Positions 8,964-18,078 of a stretch of DNA of 64,000 bases are shown here, in pieces (within the stretch, counting starts at the first letter, position 1; every line of letters begins with the position of its first letter). Both the position numbers and the translations under genes were made by a program. This stretch comes from Enterobacter sp. JBIWA008 (GTDB lineage Bacteria; Pseudomonadota; Gammaproteobacteria; Enterobacterales; Enterobacteriaceae), in assembly GCF_019968765.1 (NCBI RefSeq), contig NZ_CP074149.1:2976001-3040000 (forward strand), in the 5' to 3' direction. A model generated the notes under the pieces. It made no database searches, had not been told where the DNA came from, and worked only from the letters and a program-made list of their open reading frames with translations.

Positions 8964-9628
8964 TTTGGATCACGCTCCTGGCGGTTAAGCTGGTTTTCGA
9001 AATAGTTTTGCAGAGCAGACAGCACCGTCGCCATCACCCAGTAAATCAGCGATGCGGCGAGATACATGGTAAAGACTTCGAGCGTGCGGGAGGTGATAAG
9101 CTGTGCCTGGCGGAAAAGCTCCGGAACCTGAATCGTTGCCGCCAGAGAGGTATCTTTCACCAGGCTGATGAAGCTGTTGCTAAGCGGTGGTAGCGCAACG
9201 CGTGCCGCCTGCGGCAGAATGGCCCGGCGCAATGTTTGCCATGGCGTCATCCCGATGCTGGCCGCCGCCTCCCACTGGCCTTTATCAATGGAGGAGATGG
9301 CCGCACGCAGGGTTTCTGAAGTGTACGCCGCGGTATTGAGCGACAGGCCAATCATCGCGGCCGGGATCGGATCCAGCTCGATACCAAACTGCGGTAAGCC
9401 GTAGTAGATCATAAAGAGCTGAGCGATAAGCGGCGTACCGCGAAACACGGAGATATAAAAGCGCGCCAGCCAACGCACCGGTAAAACCGGTGACATGCGC
9501 ATTAAGGCCAGCACAAAGCCCAGCACCAGCCCAAAGAACATCCCGCCAATACTGAGCTGTAACGTAAATACCGCACCTTTCAGCAGATACGGCAGAGAAT
9601 CAATAACCAGTTGAATACTTTCTTGCAT
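8960..9628 (-). CDS. tcyL: Cystine ABC transporter permease
   Basis: This is the inner-membrane permease of the L-cystine importer (YecS in E. coli), 222 residues. It has the polar amino-acid permease layout: an N-terminal helix (LLKGAVFTLQLSIGGMFFGL), about five membrane helices and the cytoplasmic EAA loop (EAAASIGMTPWQTLRRAILPQA). It sits 21 bases after dcyD and overlaps tcyN by 4 bases, so dcyD-tcyL-tcyN is one operon. Confidence 0.96.
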   Translation of the reverse strand: MQESIQLVIDSLPYLLKGAVFTLQLSIGGMFFGLVLGFVLALMRMSPVLPVRWLARFYISVFRGTPLIAQLFMIYYGLPQFGIELDPIPAAMIGLSLNTAAYTSETLRAAISSIDKGQWEAAASIGMTPWQTLRRAILPQAARVALPPLSNSFISLVKDTSLAATIQVPELFRQAQLITSRTLEVFTMYLAASLIYWVMATVLSALQNYFENQLNRQERDPK

Positions 9629-9649
9629 TATTATTTTTCGACCTGATTT

Positions 9650-10672
<1,023 letters not shown>

Positions 10673-10700
10673 TCATTATGCACGCAGACGCGAAAGAAAT

Positions 10701-10731
10701 AAAAAAGGCGCTTTTAAAAGCGCCTTTTTTT
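10701..10731 (-). terminator. Terminator between tcyJ and dcyD
   Basis: AAAAAAGGCGCTTTTAAAAGCGCCTTTTTT is a symmetrical GC stem with A/T flanks, 12 bases past the tcyJ stop. On the minus strand it has a T run of at least six. It should stop or attenuate tcyJ transcription before dcyD. Confidence 0.88.
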
Positions 10732-10742
10732 ACGGCAGAAAC

Positions 10743-11543
10743 TTATTTTGTGACGTCTGCTCCGAACCACTTCTCGGAGAGCGCTTTCAGGCTGCCGTCT
10801 TTTTGCATGTCAGCAATCGCGGAATCAATCGCTTTTACCAGGTCTTCGTTGCCCTTACGAACGGCCACGCCGGATTCCTGACGAGAGAACGCATCACCCG
10901 CTACGGCCAGGGTATTGTTGGTTTTCTTAACCAGATCCAGCGCTGCCAGGCGGTCGACCAGAATGGCGTCGATACGGCCCACGCGCAGATCCTGGTATTT
11001 CGTCGGGTCATCATCATAGGTGCGGATATCAACGCCCTGCACGTTCTGGCGCAGCCACTCTTCGTAGTTGGTACCCAGACCGACACCGACTTTTTTACCT
11101 TTCAGATCCGCGGCAGTTTTAATTCCGTCTTCATTGCCTTTCTTCACCAGCGCCTGAATACCGGACACGGTGTACGGCGTAGAGAAGTCATATTTCTTCT
11201 TACGCTCGTCAGAAATGGTCACCTGATTGATCACCACATCAATACGTTTGGAATCCAGCGACGCCAGCATACCGTCCCATTTGGTCGGTTTCAGTGACGC
11301 TTTCACGCCGAGGTGCTTCGCCAGCTCTTCAGCAAACTCCACTTCAAAACCGGTCAGCTTACCGTCATCGCCCTGGAAGCTGAACGGAGGATAGGTTCCT
11401 TCCAGCCCGACCAGCAGCGTACCGCGCTCTTTTACTTTATTCAGCAGGTTTTCTGCGGCGAACGTTTTCACGCTCATGCCCGCAACCAGCGCAACGGCCA
11501 TAACACCCATCAGCGCCTGACGACCCAGAAGTGCAAATTTCAT
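10743..11543 (-). CDS. tcyJ: Periplasmic cystine-binding protein
   Basis: This is the solute-binding protein (FliY in E. coli) that captures L-cystine in the periplasm for TcyLN. It has a classic signal peptide of about 29 residues (LMGVMAVALVAGMSV, cleavage after TFA) and the family 3 binding-protein domain: GTYPPFSFQGDDGKLTGFEVE, WDGMLASLDSKRIDVVINQVT and GVGLGTNYEEW. The length of 266 matches E. coli. It is followed by its own terminator, so it can be made in excess over the membrane subunits, as is usual for binding proteins. Confidence 0.96.
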   Translation of the reverse strand: MKFALLGRQALMGVMAVALVAGMSVKTFAAENLLNKVKERGTLLVGLEGTYPPFSFQGDDGKLTGFEVEFAEELAKHLGVKASLKPTKWDGMLASLDSKRIDVVINQVTISDERKKKYDFSTPYTVSGIQALVKKGNEDGIKTAADLKGKKVGVGLGTNYEEWLRQNVQGVDIRTYDDDPTKYQDLRVGRIDAILVDRLAALDLVKKTNNTLAVAGDAFSRQESGVAVRKGNEDLVKAIDSAIADMQKDGSLKALSEKWFGADVTK

Positions 11544-11585
11544 AAATACCCCGATATAGTGGAATTTTTACGTAGTGTAGAGAAA

Positions 11586-11607
11586 TCGCCTGCAACGTCA
11601 AAGGCGA
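11586..11607 (-). terminator. Possible weak terminator after fliZ
   Basis: TCGCCT and AGGCGA arms with a 10-base loop lie 23-44 bases beyond the fliZ stop on the minus strand and are followed by TTTCTC. The stem is short, so the call is tentative. The same interval must also carry the tcyJ promoter. Confidence 0.35.
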
Positions 11608-11629
11608 CTGCGCTACATCTTATTCTTTT

Positions 11630-12181
11630 TTAATATATATCAGAAGTTGTTCCGGCGTGGGCTTTCTGCTTTATGGCACCCGGCATTTGTACCTTGTATT
11701 GCGCATACTTGCGCAGCGCAATTCGGTAGTTGTTGGTGCTGGTCGCAGGCAGCCACGGCTCCAGATTTTCATCCAGATAACCGGTTTTCAGCAGATCGCG
11801 AGAAATATTGTTTACGGTCAGATGCTGCCCAAGTCGACGCAGGCGAACGACATATTCGCGAACGGTGCCGTGGCTCATCTCCGTTTGTTCAAACAGGAAC
11901 TGCTTGAAGCCGATAATATCGAAGAAGTCGCTTTGCTCTTTGCAGTGGAGATCGCCACAGAAACGGCAAAGCGCTACCCACTCTTTTTGCTCTTCGAGCC
12001 ATGCTGCTTCGTCCATCAATGTGTCGAGGCGCGAAATCGCAATTTTATTGACGATTTCGCCGCGACGAACCAGCGTGATACGATCGAGTAACTTGTTACA
12101 GTGGGCGCAATGCGTCTGACTGTGTTTAAAGTCTTTCAGGTAGCGGCTTAAAGGCCGTCTTTTAGATTGCTGCACCGTCAT
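11630..12181 (-). CDS. fliZ: Flagella-associated regulator FliZ
   Basis: FliZ is a DNA-binding regulator that represses sigma-S-dependent promoters and, depending on species, boosts FlhDC activity. It thus biases cells to motility over curli and stress programmes. The 183 residues match E. coli FliZ. A core-binding, SAM-like helical region with the phage-integrase look (KQFLFEQTEMSHGTVREYVVRLRRLGQHL) spans about residues 95-170. It lies 54 bases after fliA in the same operon, as in E. coli and Salmonella. Confidence 0.96.
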   Translation of the reverse strand: MTVQQSKRRPLSRYLKDFKHSQTHCAHCNKLLDRITLVRRGEIVNKIAISRLDTLMDEAAWLEEQKEWVALCRFCGDLHCKEQSDFFDIIGFKQFLFEQTEMSHGTVREYVVRLRRLGQHLTVNNISRDLLKTGYLDENLEPWLPATSTNNYRIALRKYAQYKVQMPGAIKQKAHAGTTSDIY

Positions 12182-12235
12182 GATAACTCCTGGTTGTCAA
12201 TACGTTGTGCGGCATTTCCCAGGTGAATCAATCAC

Positions 12236-12955
12236 CTATAACTTACCCAGCTTGGTTCGTAAGCGTTTAATGGCCTGGCTGTGCAGCTGGCTCACCCGCG
12301 ACTCTCCCACCTCCAGAACAGCGCCAATCTCTTTAAGGTTTAGCTCTTCCTGGTAATAAAGGGTCAACACCAGCTGTTCGCGTTCTGGTAAAGCTTCAAT
12401 CGCTTCCATTACGCGCTGGCGTAAATTCCCTTCCATTAAATGGTGTAACGGGTTTTCCTGCTGGTGCTCATCCGTCACCAGCTCGATGCTATCGCCATGC
12501 TCTTCGCGCCACTCGTCGTAAGAGAAGAGTTGGCTATTATTGGTATCGAGCAACATCTGACGATACTCTTCAACAGCAATGCCAAGACGTTCCGCCACTT
12601 CGGTTTCCGTTGCGTTACGTCCCAGTTCCTGTTCCAGCTGCCCCATCGCATGCGCCACTTCGCGCGCGTTGCGGCGAACACTGCGCGGCACCCAGTCACG
12701 GCTGCGCAGCTCGTCCAGCATCGCACCACGAATACGCTGAACTGCGTAAGTCGTAAATGCCGTTCCTTGCAGAGCGTCGTATCGGTCAACTGCATTCAAT
12801 AACCCGATACCGCCCGCCTGTAGCAGATCGTCGAGTTCCACGCTCGCCGGCAAGCGCACCTGGAGGCGCAATGCTTCGTGACGCACCAGCGGGACATAAC
12901 GCTGCCACAGCGAGTGTTTATCCATTACACCTTCAGCGGTATAGAGTGAATTCAC
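12236..12955 (-). CDS. fliA: Flagellar sigma factor sigma-28
   Basis: FliA directs RNA polymerase to class 3 flagellar promoters (fliC, fliD and others) and is held inactive by FlgM until the hook is complete. The 239 residues contain sigma region 2 (VELDDLLQAGGIGLLNAVDRY; AVQRIRGAMLDELRS), region 3 (REVAHAMGQLEQELGR) and region 4 (LPEREQLVLTLYYQEELNLKEIG; SRVSQLHSQAIKRLR). It is the first gene of fliAZ. Its targets in this window are the sigma-28 promoters before fliC and fliD, and probably its own -10 at 12980. Confidence 0.98.
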   Translation of the reverse strand: MNSLYTAEGVMDKHSLWQRYVPLVRHEALRLQVRLPASVELDDLLQAGGIGLLNAVDRYDALQGTAFTTYAVQRIRGAMLDELRSRDWVPRSVRRNAREVAHAMGQLEQELGRNATETEVAERLGIAVEEYRQMLLDTNNSQLFSYDEWREEHGDSIELVTDEHQQENPLHHLMEGNLRQRVMEAIEALPEREQLVLTLYYQEELNLKEIGAVLEVGESRVSQLHSQAIKRLRTKLGKL

Positions 12956-12979
12956 GATAAACAGCCCTGCGTTAGTTGA

Positions 12980-12987
12980 GTTATCGG
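12980..12987 (-). promoter_or_regulatory. Sigma-28 -10 element upstream of fliA
   Basis: GCCGATAA, the exact sigma-28 -10 consensus, lies 25 bases before the fliA start. The expected -35 (TAAA-type) at the 11-base spacing is poor, so this is either a weak autoregulatory class 3 promoter or secondary to a FlhDC-dependent one. Confidence 0.5.
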
Positions 12988-13060
12988 CATGATTATCCGA
13001 TTCTGCAGGGCGTTCAATTGGATGAATAGTGGGTAAAATGAGGGGTTATTTGGGGGTTAC

Positions 13061-13087
13061 GGATGCATTTCGACATAACATGCATCC
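13061..13087. repeat. Inverted repeat at the fliA-proximal end of the island
   Basis: GGATGCAT and ATGCATCC, eight-base perfect arms with an 11-base loop, lie just beyond the stop of the last island gene and upstream of fliA. There is no T tract on either strand, so it is not a typical terminator. It marks the boundary between the island and fliA. Confidence 0.5.
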
Positions 13088-13103
13088 TTCAGTAAGAATA
13101 AAG

Positions 13104-13841
13104 TCAGCCTTTTTTGCACAGCAAAAATATGCTTGAACATAAATCCGGGTATTGATGGCCTAACTCGTAGCATCCCTCAAGATATTGCTTAGAGATGATA
13201 TCGGTCTGTAAAAGTTTGTCCCACTGGAAATTAGCGAGCGCCTTGAAGAAAATACCCGTTCGATAAACAACATTTAGGCCGGCAAGACGGGCCTCACTCT
13301 CAAGCGTATCCAGGGAATAAGTGCAGCGATGACCGTGGAGATATTCAGCCTCCGTCACCGCACTATTATGCGAGATTAACCCCATTTTAACGGCAATCTG
13401 CCGGGAGGCCGCATGTGCATTAGGACAGACCAGAAAGAGATATCCGTCATCCGTTAGCCATTCATCATTAATGCGTTTTAAGAGTTTAACGGGATCGTCG
13501 ATATGTTCCAGCACGTGCGTAAGGACAATATTGTCATAGCGTTCCGGCAGTACAACATCCTCAAAGCGGGAATGAACAAACGATATATGTTTACCCAGAC
13601 GCTCGCTAGCGATAGCCATCGCCTCTGCCGAGGCTTCCACGCAGGTGATGGCATCGAATTTTTCAGCAAGGCGTGCCGTAAAATCACCTTTAAAACTCCC
13701 AAGCTCAAGTAAATTACCCGGTTTAAAGAAAGGAGTGAACGCACGAATCATAAAAGGATGCATCACATCAAAATCGAAATTATAGGCATACTGATGATCG
13801 GATGTATCTTTGATTTCCTGATTATAATCACGAAGAGTCAT
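13104..13841 (-). CDS. Class I SAM-dependent methyltransferase of the flagellin island
   Basis: This 245-residue cytoplasmic methyltransferase has motif I LLELGSFKGDF at residues 44-54, an acidic ribose-binding residue in VEAS, and motif post-II/IV IVLTHVLEHIDDP. This is the Methyltransf_11/23 type common in sugar O-methylation. It is the last of eight same-strand genes and overlaps the acetyltransferase gene by 4 bases. By context it probably methylates a sugar or peptide component of the flagellin glycan. The substrate is not shown by the sequence. Confidence 0.8.
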   Translation of the reverse strand: MTLRDYNQEIKDTSDHQYAYNFDFDVMHPFMIRAFTPFFKPGNLLELGSFKGDFTARLAEKFDAITCVEASAEAMAIASERLGKHISFVHSRFEDVVLPERYDNIVLTHVLEHIDDPVKLLKRINDEWLTDDGYLFLVCPNAHAASRQIAVKMGLISHNSAVTEAEYLHGHRCTYSLDTLESEARLAGLNVVYRTGIFFKALANFQWDKLLQTDIISKQYLEGCYELGHQYPDLCSSIFLLCKKG

Positions 13842-14290
13842 GTTGTTTTCTCACTATGCAAGGTCATGGTTTTCTTTGAACCGTTTGAAACGCCGAAGGT
13901 AAACCCATGCTTTAGATATAAACGTTGCGCCGACGCATTATTCTCATCGACTTCAAGATTAATTTCAGCCACACCCAGGCGCTGTAAATGTTCAATGCAT
14001 TGAATCAATAGCTGGCTGCCAAGGCCGCATTGCTGCGCGTCAGGCAAAACGGAAACATTGGTAATAAATCCCAGTTGACGCTGCGCGTTATAATAAGCTG
14101 CAACCAGCCCTGTGAGCGTGTTGTTATGCCAGGCTTCTACTCGCCATGCGCGATCCACTATTTTTTGGGCATAGTCCTCTAACGCAATGACGGCGGTAAT
14201 TGAGGCAATAAAAAACGGGTCACATTGTTTAAAATGGACGACGATCTCCTCCGGAGTAGCGCGATTACGACAAAACGCCCAGCGATTCAT
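13838..14290 (-). CDS. GNAT-family N-acetyltransferase of the flagellin island
   Basis: This 150-residue protein has the GNAT acetyl-CoA-binding signature QQCGLGSQL at residues 86-94, preceded by the beta-4 strand ITNVSVLPD and followed by INLEVDENNASAQRLYLKHGF. It overlaps its upstream neighbour by 4 bases and its downstream neighbour by 4 bases. Next to a sugar aminotransferase, the likely job is N-acylation of an amino sugar, but GNAT proteins have many substrates, so this is inference. Confidence 0.82.
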   Translation of the reverse strand: MNRWAFCRNRATPEEIVVHFKQCDPFFIASITAVIALEDYAQKIVDRAWRVEAWHNNTLTGLVAAYYNAQRQLGFITNVSVLPDAQQCGLGSQLLIQCIEHLQRLGVAEINLEVDENNASAQRLYLKHGFTFGVSNGSKKTMTLHSEKTT

Positions 14291-15252
14291 ATCACCAGTT
14301 CCGCAAGGCCAAAGCCGGCTTTGCCAAATGCATTACCGTTATAGAGCAAATAGACTTTATCATCGCAGCGGAAAAGATGTGGATAGCACTGCATTTCGCT
14401 GTCCCAGTCATCCCCGGACACCAGCGAGGCCATCTGGCTGTCGTCACGATGCCAGTGCTGTAAATCATCAGACCAGGCATAGCCCAGACGATAACCGCGC
14501 CCCTGCCCGGTGCGGAAATCGAAACACTCCCGGAAGCAAAAGACCATATGATACCGACCATTTATTTCAATCACCGTCGGCAGCGCCTGGCATTCGTCAT
14601 CTCCCAGAACAGAAGGGATAATTTGCCTGCTGTCACGCTGCCAGTTTATGCCATCGTTTGATACCGCATGGGCAATTTTATAGATGCGATCCGGTACCGA
14701 ATCGGGCGTGCGCTTTTTCCAGCCCGTGCCAAAGATGTACCACATATGGAAACTTTCACGGGTATAGATAACAAACGCGTCCCCCACCAGATGCGGCTCG
14801 TGCAGCGAGGGCCCCATTACAGGGCCAGTGCCGACGCGAGTGAAGTGTTCGCCATTGTCCGTGCTGACCGCAAGACCTATTGCCGTATCAACCGAGACCG
14901 AAACGCGACGATTCCAGCCCGTTGTCCAGGCCAGGATTTTACCTTCGTGACGCAGGACGTTGCAGGGGAAAATACCGTGTTCATCGAATGTGCCCAGCTC
15001 AGCAGGCGCGATCACCGGCTCGGGGCTGACCCGAAGCACTGCCTGCAGAGATTTATCCATATCCACATAGCAGACCCGGCTTATAAACTTTGCTGAATTT
15101 TCCTCCCGCTCGCGCGTGGAAAAATAAATGCGAACAAAATCATCAAAAACCAGCGCCTGCGGAGACTGGGCAAAACCGACCCCTTTAACCAGAGGAGGAA
15201 ACTGTGACGGCGAATAGATAAGCCCATGCTTATGCCAGTTCAGGGTTAACAT
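14287..15252 (-). CDS. Five-bladed beta-propeller glycosidase-like protein A
   Basis: This 321-residue protein has repeated propeller blades like the GH43/GH32/GH68/GH130 superfamily: GFAQSPQALVFDDFVRIYF, HGIFPCNVLRHEGKILAW, GLAVSTDNGEHF, HAVSNDGINW, GYAWSDDLQHW. No signal peptide is visible, so it acts in the cytoplasm. It is a paralogue of the next upstream gene (15246-16208) with the same blade order, and the two reading frames overlap by 7 bases. Most secreted members hydrolyse glycans. A cytoplasmic pair inside a glycan-building operon more likely binds or rearranges an activated sugar. The function is unknown. Confidence 0.75.
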   Translation of the reverse strand: MLTLNWHKHGLIYSPSQFPPLVKGVGFAQSPQALVFDDFVRIYFSTREREENSAKFISRVCYVDMDKSLQAVLRVSPEPVIAPAELGTFDEHGIFPCNVLRHEGKILAWTTGWNRRVSVSVDTAIGLAVSTDNGEHFTRVGTGPVMGPSLHEPHLVGDAFVIYTRESFHMWYIFGTGWKKRTPDSVPDRIYKIAHAVSNDGINWQRDSRQIIPSVLGDDECQALPTVIEINGRYHMVFCFRECFDFRTGQGRGYRLGYAWSDDLQHWHRDDSQMASLVSGDDWDSEMQCYPHLFRCDDKVYLLYNGNAFGKAGFGLAELVI

Positions 15253-16208
15253 AATTTGCCCTCAAGTTCTGCCAGTCCAAAGCCGTAGCGCCCTACCTGA
15301 TCCCCCAGATAAGCCATATAAATCTTGCCATCCAGTTCGAAGACGTGCGGGTAGCTGATCATTTCTGCATCCCATCCGGAAGCAGAAACATCAATACCTG
15401 CTTTGCTATCATCCCGATGCCACGCGATCATATCCAGGCTCCATGCGTAGCCAATGCGGTAACCGTTCTGTTTTCCGCGGTAATGGGTGCTGTAGCGGTA
15501 GCAAAAAAACATGTGGTATTTGCCGTTGGCGTAAAAGACATCCGGACTGGCCTGCGCCTCGTCCTCTTCTATACGGCTGGGGATCAGATCTTTATTCAGC
15601 TTCGTCCAGTTGATGCCATCCTCAGATGTCGCCATGCGAATCTTGTAGACCGGTTCAGCGCGGCCATCCACCCACTTCCATTTGCGCCCGGCAATATAAA
15701 AAAGCTGCCATTGGTTATTGAATCTGCGAATTTTAGGCCCACTCATCACGAACGGTTCATCCGGAGAATAACCAATTGCCGGCCCAGGCCCCGCTTTAAC
15801 GAAGGTCTCCCCCTGGTCATGGCTTACCGCCATGCCTATTGCCACGTTGAAGGGCACGGACTCACATCGCGTCCAGCCTGCATACCAGGCCTTTACCACA
15901 TCGTTATCGCGCATCACGGAGACGGGATAGGTACCAAACTCGTCAAATTCTCCGTATCCGCCCAGCGGGAGAATAGGTTCGCGGGCAAAGCCTAATACGT
16001 TGAAGAGGTCATCACGGGCCAAATCTACCCAGGCGGAGTAGCTGACATATTTCCCCTGTTCATCGGCAGGCGGGCGGCAGGAGAAATAGACGCGCACGAA
16101 ATCATCAAAGATCAGCGTCGCGGGGGCCTGCGCAAACTCTTTAAGCCATGGGAGATGGGTCACCTCCTGCGGGGTAAAGACCTTCCCCAATTTTTTCCAT
16201 GTAAACAT
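15246..16208 (-). CDS. Five-bladed beta-propeller glycosidase-like protein B
   Basis: This 320-residue paralogue of the neighbouring protein A shares corresponding blades: EFAQAPATLIFDDFVRVYF, FDEFGTYPVSVMRDNDVVKAW, GMAVSHDQGETF, MATSEDGINW, GYAWSLDMIAWHRDDSKAG, and the C-terminal GFGLAELEG. It has no signal peptide. Acidic residues typical of the superfamily (for example FDEFG, SPDEP, EDEAQASPD) recur at matching places in both proteins, but I cannot say which are catalytic. It starts 1 base after the WbqC-like gene. It probably arose by tandem duplication and then diverged. The function is unknown. Confidence 0.75.
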   Translation of the reverse strand: MFTWKKLGKVFTPQEVTHLPWLKEFAQAPATLIFDDFVRVYFSCRPPADEQGKYVSYSAWVDLARDDLFNVLGFAREPILPLGGYGEFDEFGTYPVSVMRDNDVVKAWYAGWTRCESVPFNVAIGMAVSHDQGETFVKAGPGPAIGYSPDEPFVMSGPKIRRFNNQWQLFYIAGRKWKWVDGRAEPVYKIRMATSEDGINWTKLNKDLIPSRIEEDEAQASPDVFYANGKYHMFFCYRYSTHYRGKQNGYRIGYAWSLDMIAWHRDDSKAGIDVSASGWDAEMISYPHVFELDGKIYMAYLGDQVGRYGFGLAELEGKLC

Positions 16209-16209
16209 A

Positions 16210-16908
16210 TTAAATTAACTCATAACCACGTTGCAGGCGACGAACTACCTCATCGCGAGGGTTAAACATCATGACGTCAATAATCGACAGCCAGGGGATA
16301 AACTCTGCGTCAGAATGCGGGTAGTGCCACGGCTGCGGCTGTATAAATTGCAGTTCAAGCCCGCGTTCGTCGAAGTCCTGCCGGGAATAGAGCGCCATAC
16401 CTCCCGGGGGATTAATATACGTACGGGCGTTCATCGCCTGACAAATATCAATGACGCGATCCTGGGACTTTAAGGCGTGATTCGCCGGTAACGAAGACGA
16501 AACAATCAGCTCGCAGGATAAGCCGAAATAATCCCTCAGCCCGGTCAGCCCATGCCACAGATAATTAAAAAGGTTATCGTCCGGATTCTGAATAATGTCC
16601 TCAACTACCGGCATTACCGCGGAAAACCAGGGCGCGTGGCGGTACGCACCAACAATCTGATTGCACAGCTTATTGCGGTCAAACGCAGCCGAGAGCTGCC
16701 GCTCTCTGATATCCAGAAAGTCTGAGTCTTTTTTTAACGGCAGCGAAATTAACAACTCCGCGCCGCGAGCCTGGATACGGTTACGGTTAATCCACCCTTT
16801 TTTCGTGTACTTAATGTTGTCATACACCACGAAAGCATCCACTGCCGCCATCAGCTGGAAATAGCCACAATACGGGAAAAAATAGGGCTGCATGATCGCG
16901 AGCTTCAT
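16210..16908 (-). CDS. WbqC-family protein
   Basis: This 232-residue protein begins with the family signature MQPYFFPYCGYFQLM and has further conserved parts DNIKYTKKGWINRNRI and INPPGGMALY. WbqC-like proteins are found in O-antigen and other surface-glycan clusters. Their biochemical role has not been settled to my knowledge; a part in acylation or assembly of an amino sugar has been considered. It sits between the sugar aminotransferase (12-base gap) and the propeller pair, so it probably acts on the same sugar nucleotide. Confidence 0.85.
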   Translation of the reverse strand: MKLAIMQPYFFPYCGYFQLMAAVDAFVVYDNIKYTKKGWINRNRIQARGAELLISLPLKKDSDFLDIRERQLSAAFDRNKLCNQIVGAYRHAPWFSAVMPVVEDIIQNPDDNLFNYLWHGLTGLRDYFGLSCELIVSSSLPANHALKSQDRVIDICQAMNARTYINPPGGMALYSRQDFDERGLELQFIQPQPWHYPHSDAEFIPWLSIIDVMMFNPRDEVVRRLQRGYELI

Positions 16909-16920
16909 CGGTTTCCCTTC

Positions 16921-18075
16921 CTATCCATTGACGACCAGCGCAGGCTCTGCTGCACGGGAGGCATCTATAAACAAGTCCTGGATAATCTCAATGATGCGAC
17001 GCTGATCGGCCACCAGCAGGCCTGGATAGATTGGCAGGCAGAGCACCGCATGAGAAATTTCGTCCGCAACCGGGAGATTCTGCACATTAGCCGTCGGGAA
17101 GTGGCGATACATCGGGAATGCGCTGATCAGCGGATAGAAATAGCGCCGGGCATAGATATTATGCTTGCGCAGCTCCGTATAGATGGCATCCCGGCTTACC
17201 GCGGAATCTGCGCGAATAAGCACCGGGAAATAGGAGTAATTCCATTCAATATTACCGGCAGGCTTAATGTACTCCAGCGCAGGGAGCGTGGAATCGAGCA
17301 GCTCAACGTAACGTTGATAGATAATTGCGCGTTCCTGCAGCGCGCTATCAATATACTTCAACTGCAAAAGCCCCATCGCCGCCTGCACTTCATTCATTTT
17401 GGCGTTAATACCCGGCGCCATCACAATGGTTTCATCGGCAAAACCAAAGTTTTTAAGGTAATCGATACGCTGTTTGGTTTTGGCGTCATGGCAAATAATG
17501 GCTCCCCCTTCGAAGGTATTAAACACCTTCGTTGCGTGGAAGCTCAGCACGGATAAATCGCCATAATTAAGGATGCTGGCGTTATCTTGCTTGACCCCGA
17601 AACAGTGGGCCGCATCGTAGATCACCTTCAGGCCATAGGTATCGGCAATTTTCTGGATGCGCTCCATGTCGCAAGGAATGCCATAGCAGTGGACCGGCAT
17701 GATGGCTGTCGTTTTTGGGGTAATCAGCTCTTCAATGCGGTCCGGATCGATATTAAAGGTAACGGGGTCAATATCGGCAAAGACCGGCGTTAAATCATTC
17801 CACAGCAGGCTGTGAGAGGTGGCGACAAAGGAGTACGGCGTGGTGATCACTTCGCCGGTAATACGCAATGTCTGAAGCGCCGTCAGCAGTGCAAGCGTGC
17901 CGTTGGAGAACAGGCAGACATACTTCACGCCCAGATACGCCGCCAGCGCCTCTTCCAGCTGCTGGTGGAATTGCCCGCTGTTAGTCAAAATTTTACTTTC
18001 CCACAAGGTCTCCAGATAAGGGATAAACTCCTCAAGTGGCGGAAGAAGTGGACTGGTAACGTAGACATTTTTCAT
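16921..18075 (-). CDS. DegT/DnrJ/EryC1-family sugar aminotransferase, VioA-like
   Basis: This PLP-dependent transaminase (384 residues) puts an amino group on a keto-sugar nucleotide. The PLP-binding Lys183 is in LSFHATKVFNTFEGGA, and the upstream PLP contacts are in YDAAHCFG (Asp154, His157). The N-terminal pattern (VTSPLLPPLEEFIPYLETLW, then LFSNGTLALLTALQTLRI) resembles the VioA class making dTDP-4-amino-4,6-dideoxyglucose (viosamine). That subfamily assignment is from memory. The needed dTDP-4-keto-6-deoxyglucose could come from rmlA/rmlB elsewhere in the genome. It is coupled to its neighbours by short gaps of 3 and 12 bases. Confidence 0.85.
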   Translation of the reverse strand: MKNVYVTSPLLPPLEEFIPYLETLWESKILTNSGQFHQQLEEALAAYLGVKYVCLFSNGTLALLTALQTLRITGEVITTPYSFVATSHSLLWNDLTPVFADIDPVTFNIDPDRIEELITPKTTAIMPVHCYGIPCDMERIQKIADTYGLKVIYDAAHCFGVKQDNASILNYGDLSVLSFHATKVFNTFEGGAIICHDAKTKQRIDYLKNFGFADETIVMAPGINAKMNEVQAAMGLLQLKYIDSALQERAIIYQRYVELLDSTLPALEYIKPAGNIEWNYSYFPVLIRADSAVSRDAIYTELRKHNIYARRYFYPLISAFPMYRHFPTANVQNLPVADEISHAVLCLPIYPGLLVADQRRIIEIIQDLFIDASRAAEPALVVNG

Positions 18076-18078
18076 AAG

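Noticed and set aside
13061..13087. Inverted repeat as an attachment site for the island
   Set aside because: No matching copy was found at the fliC end of the island and there is no integrase. It is reported only as a repeat.
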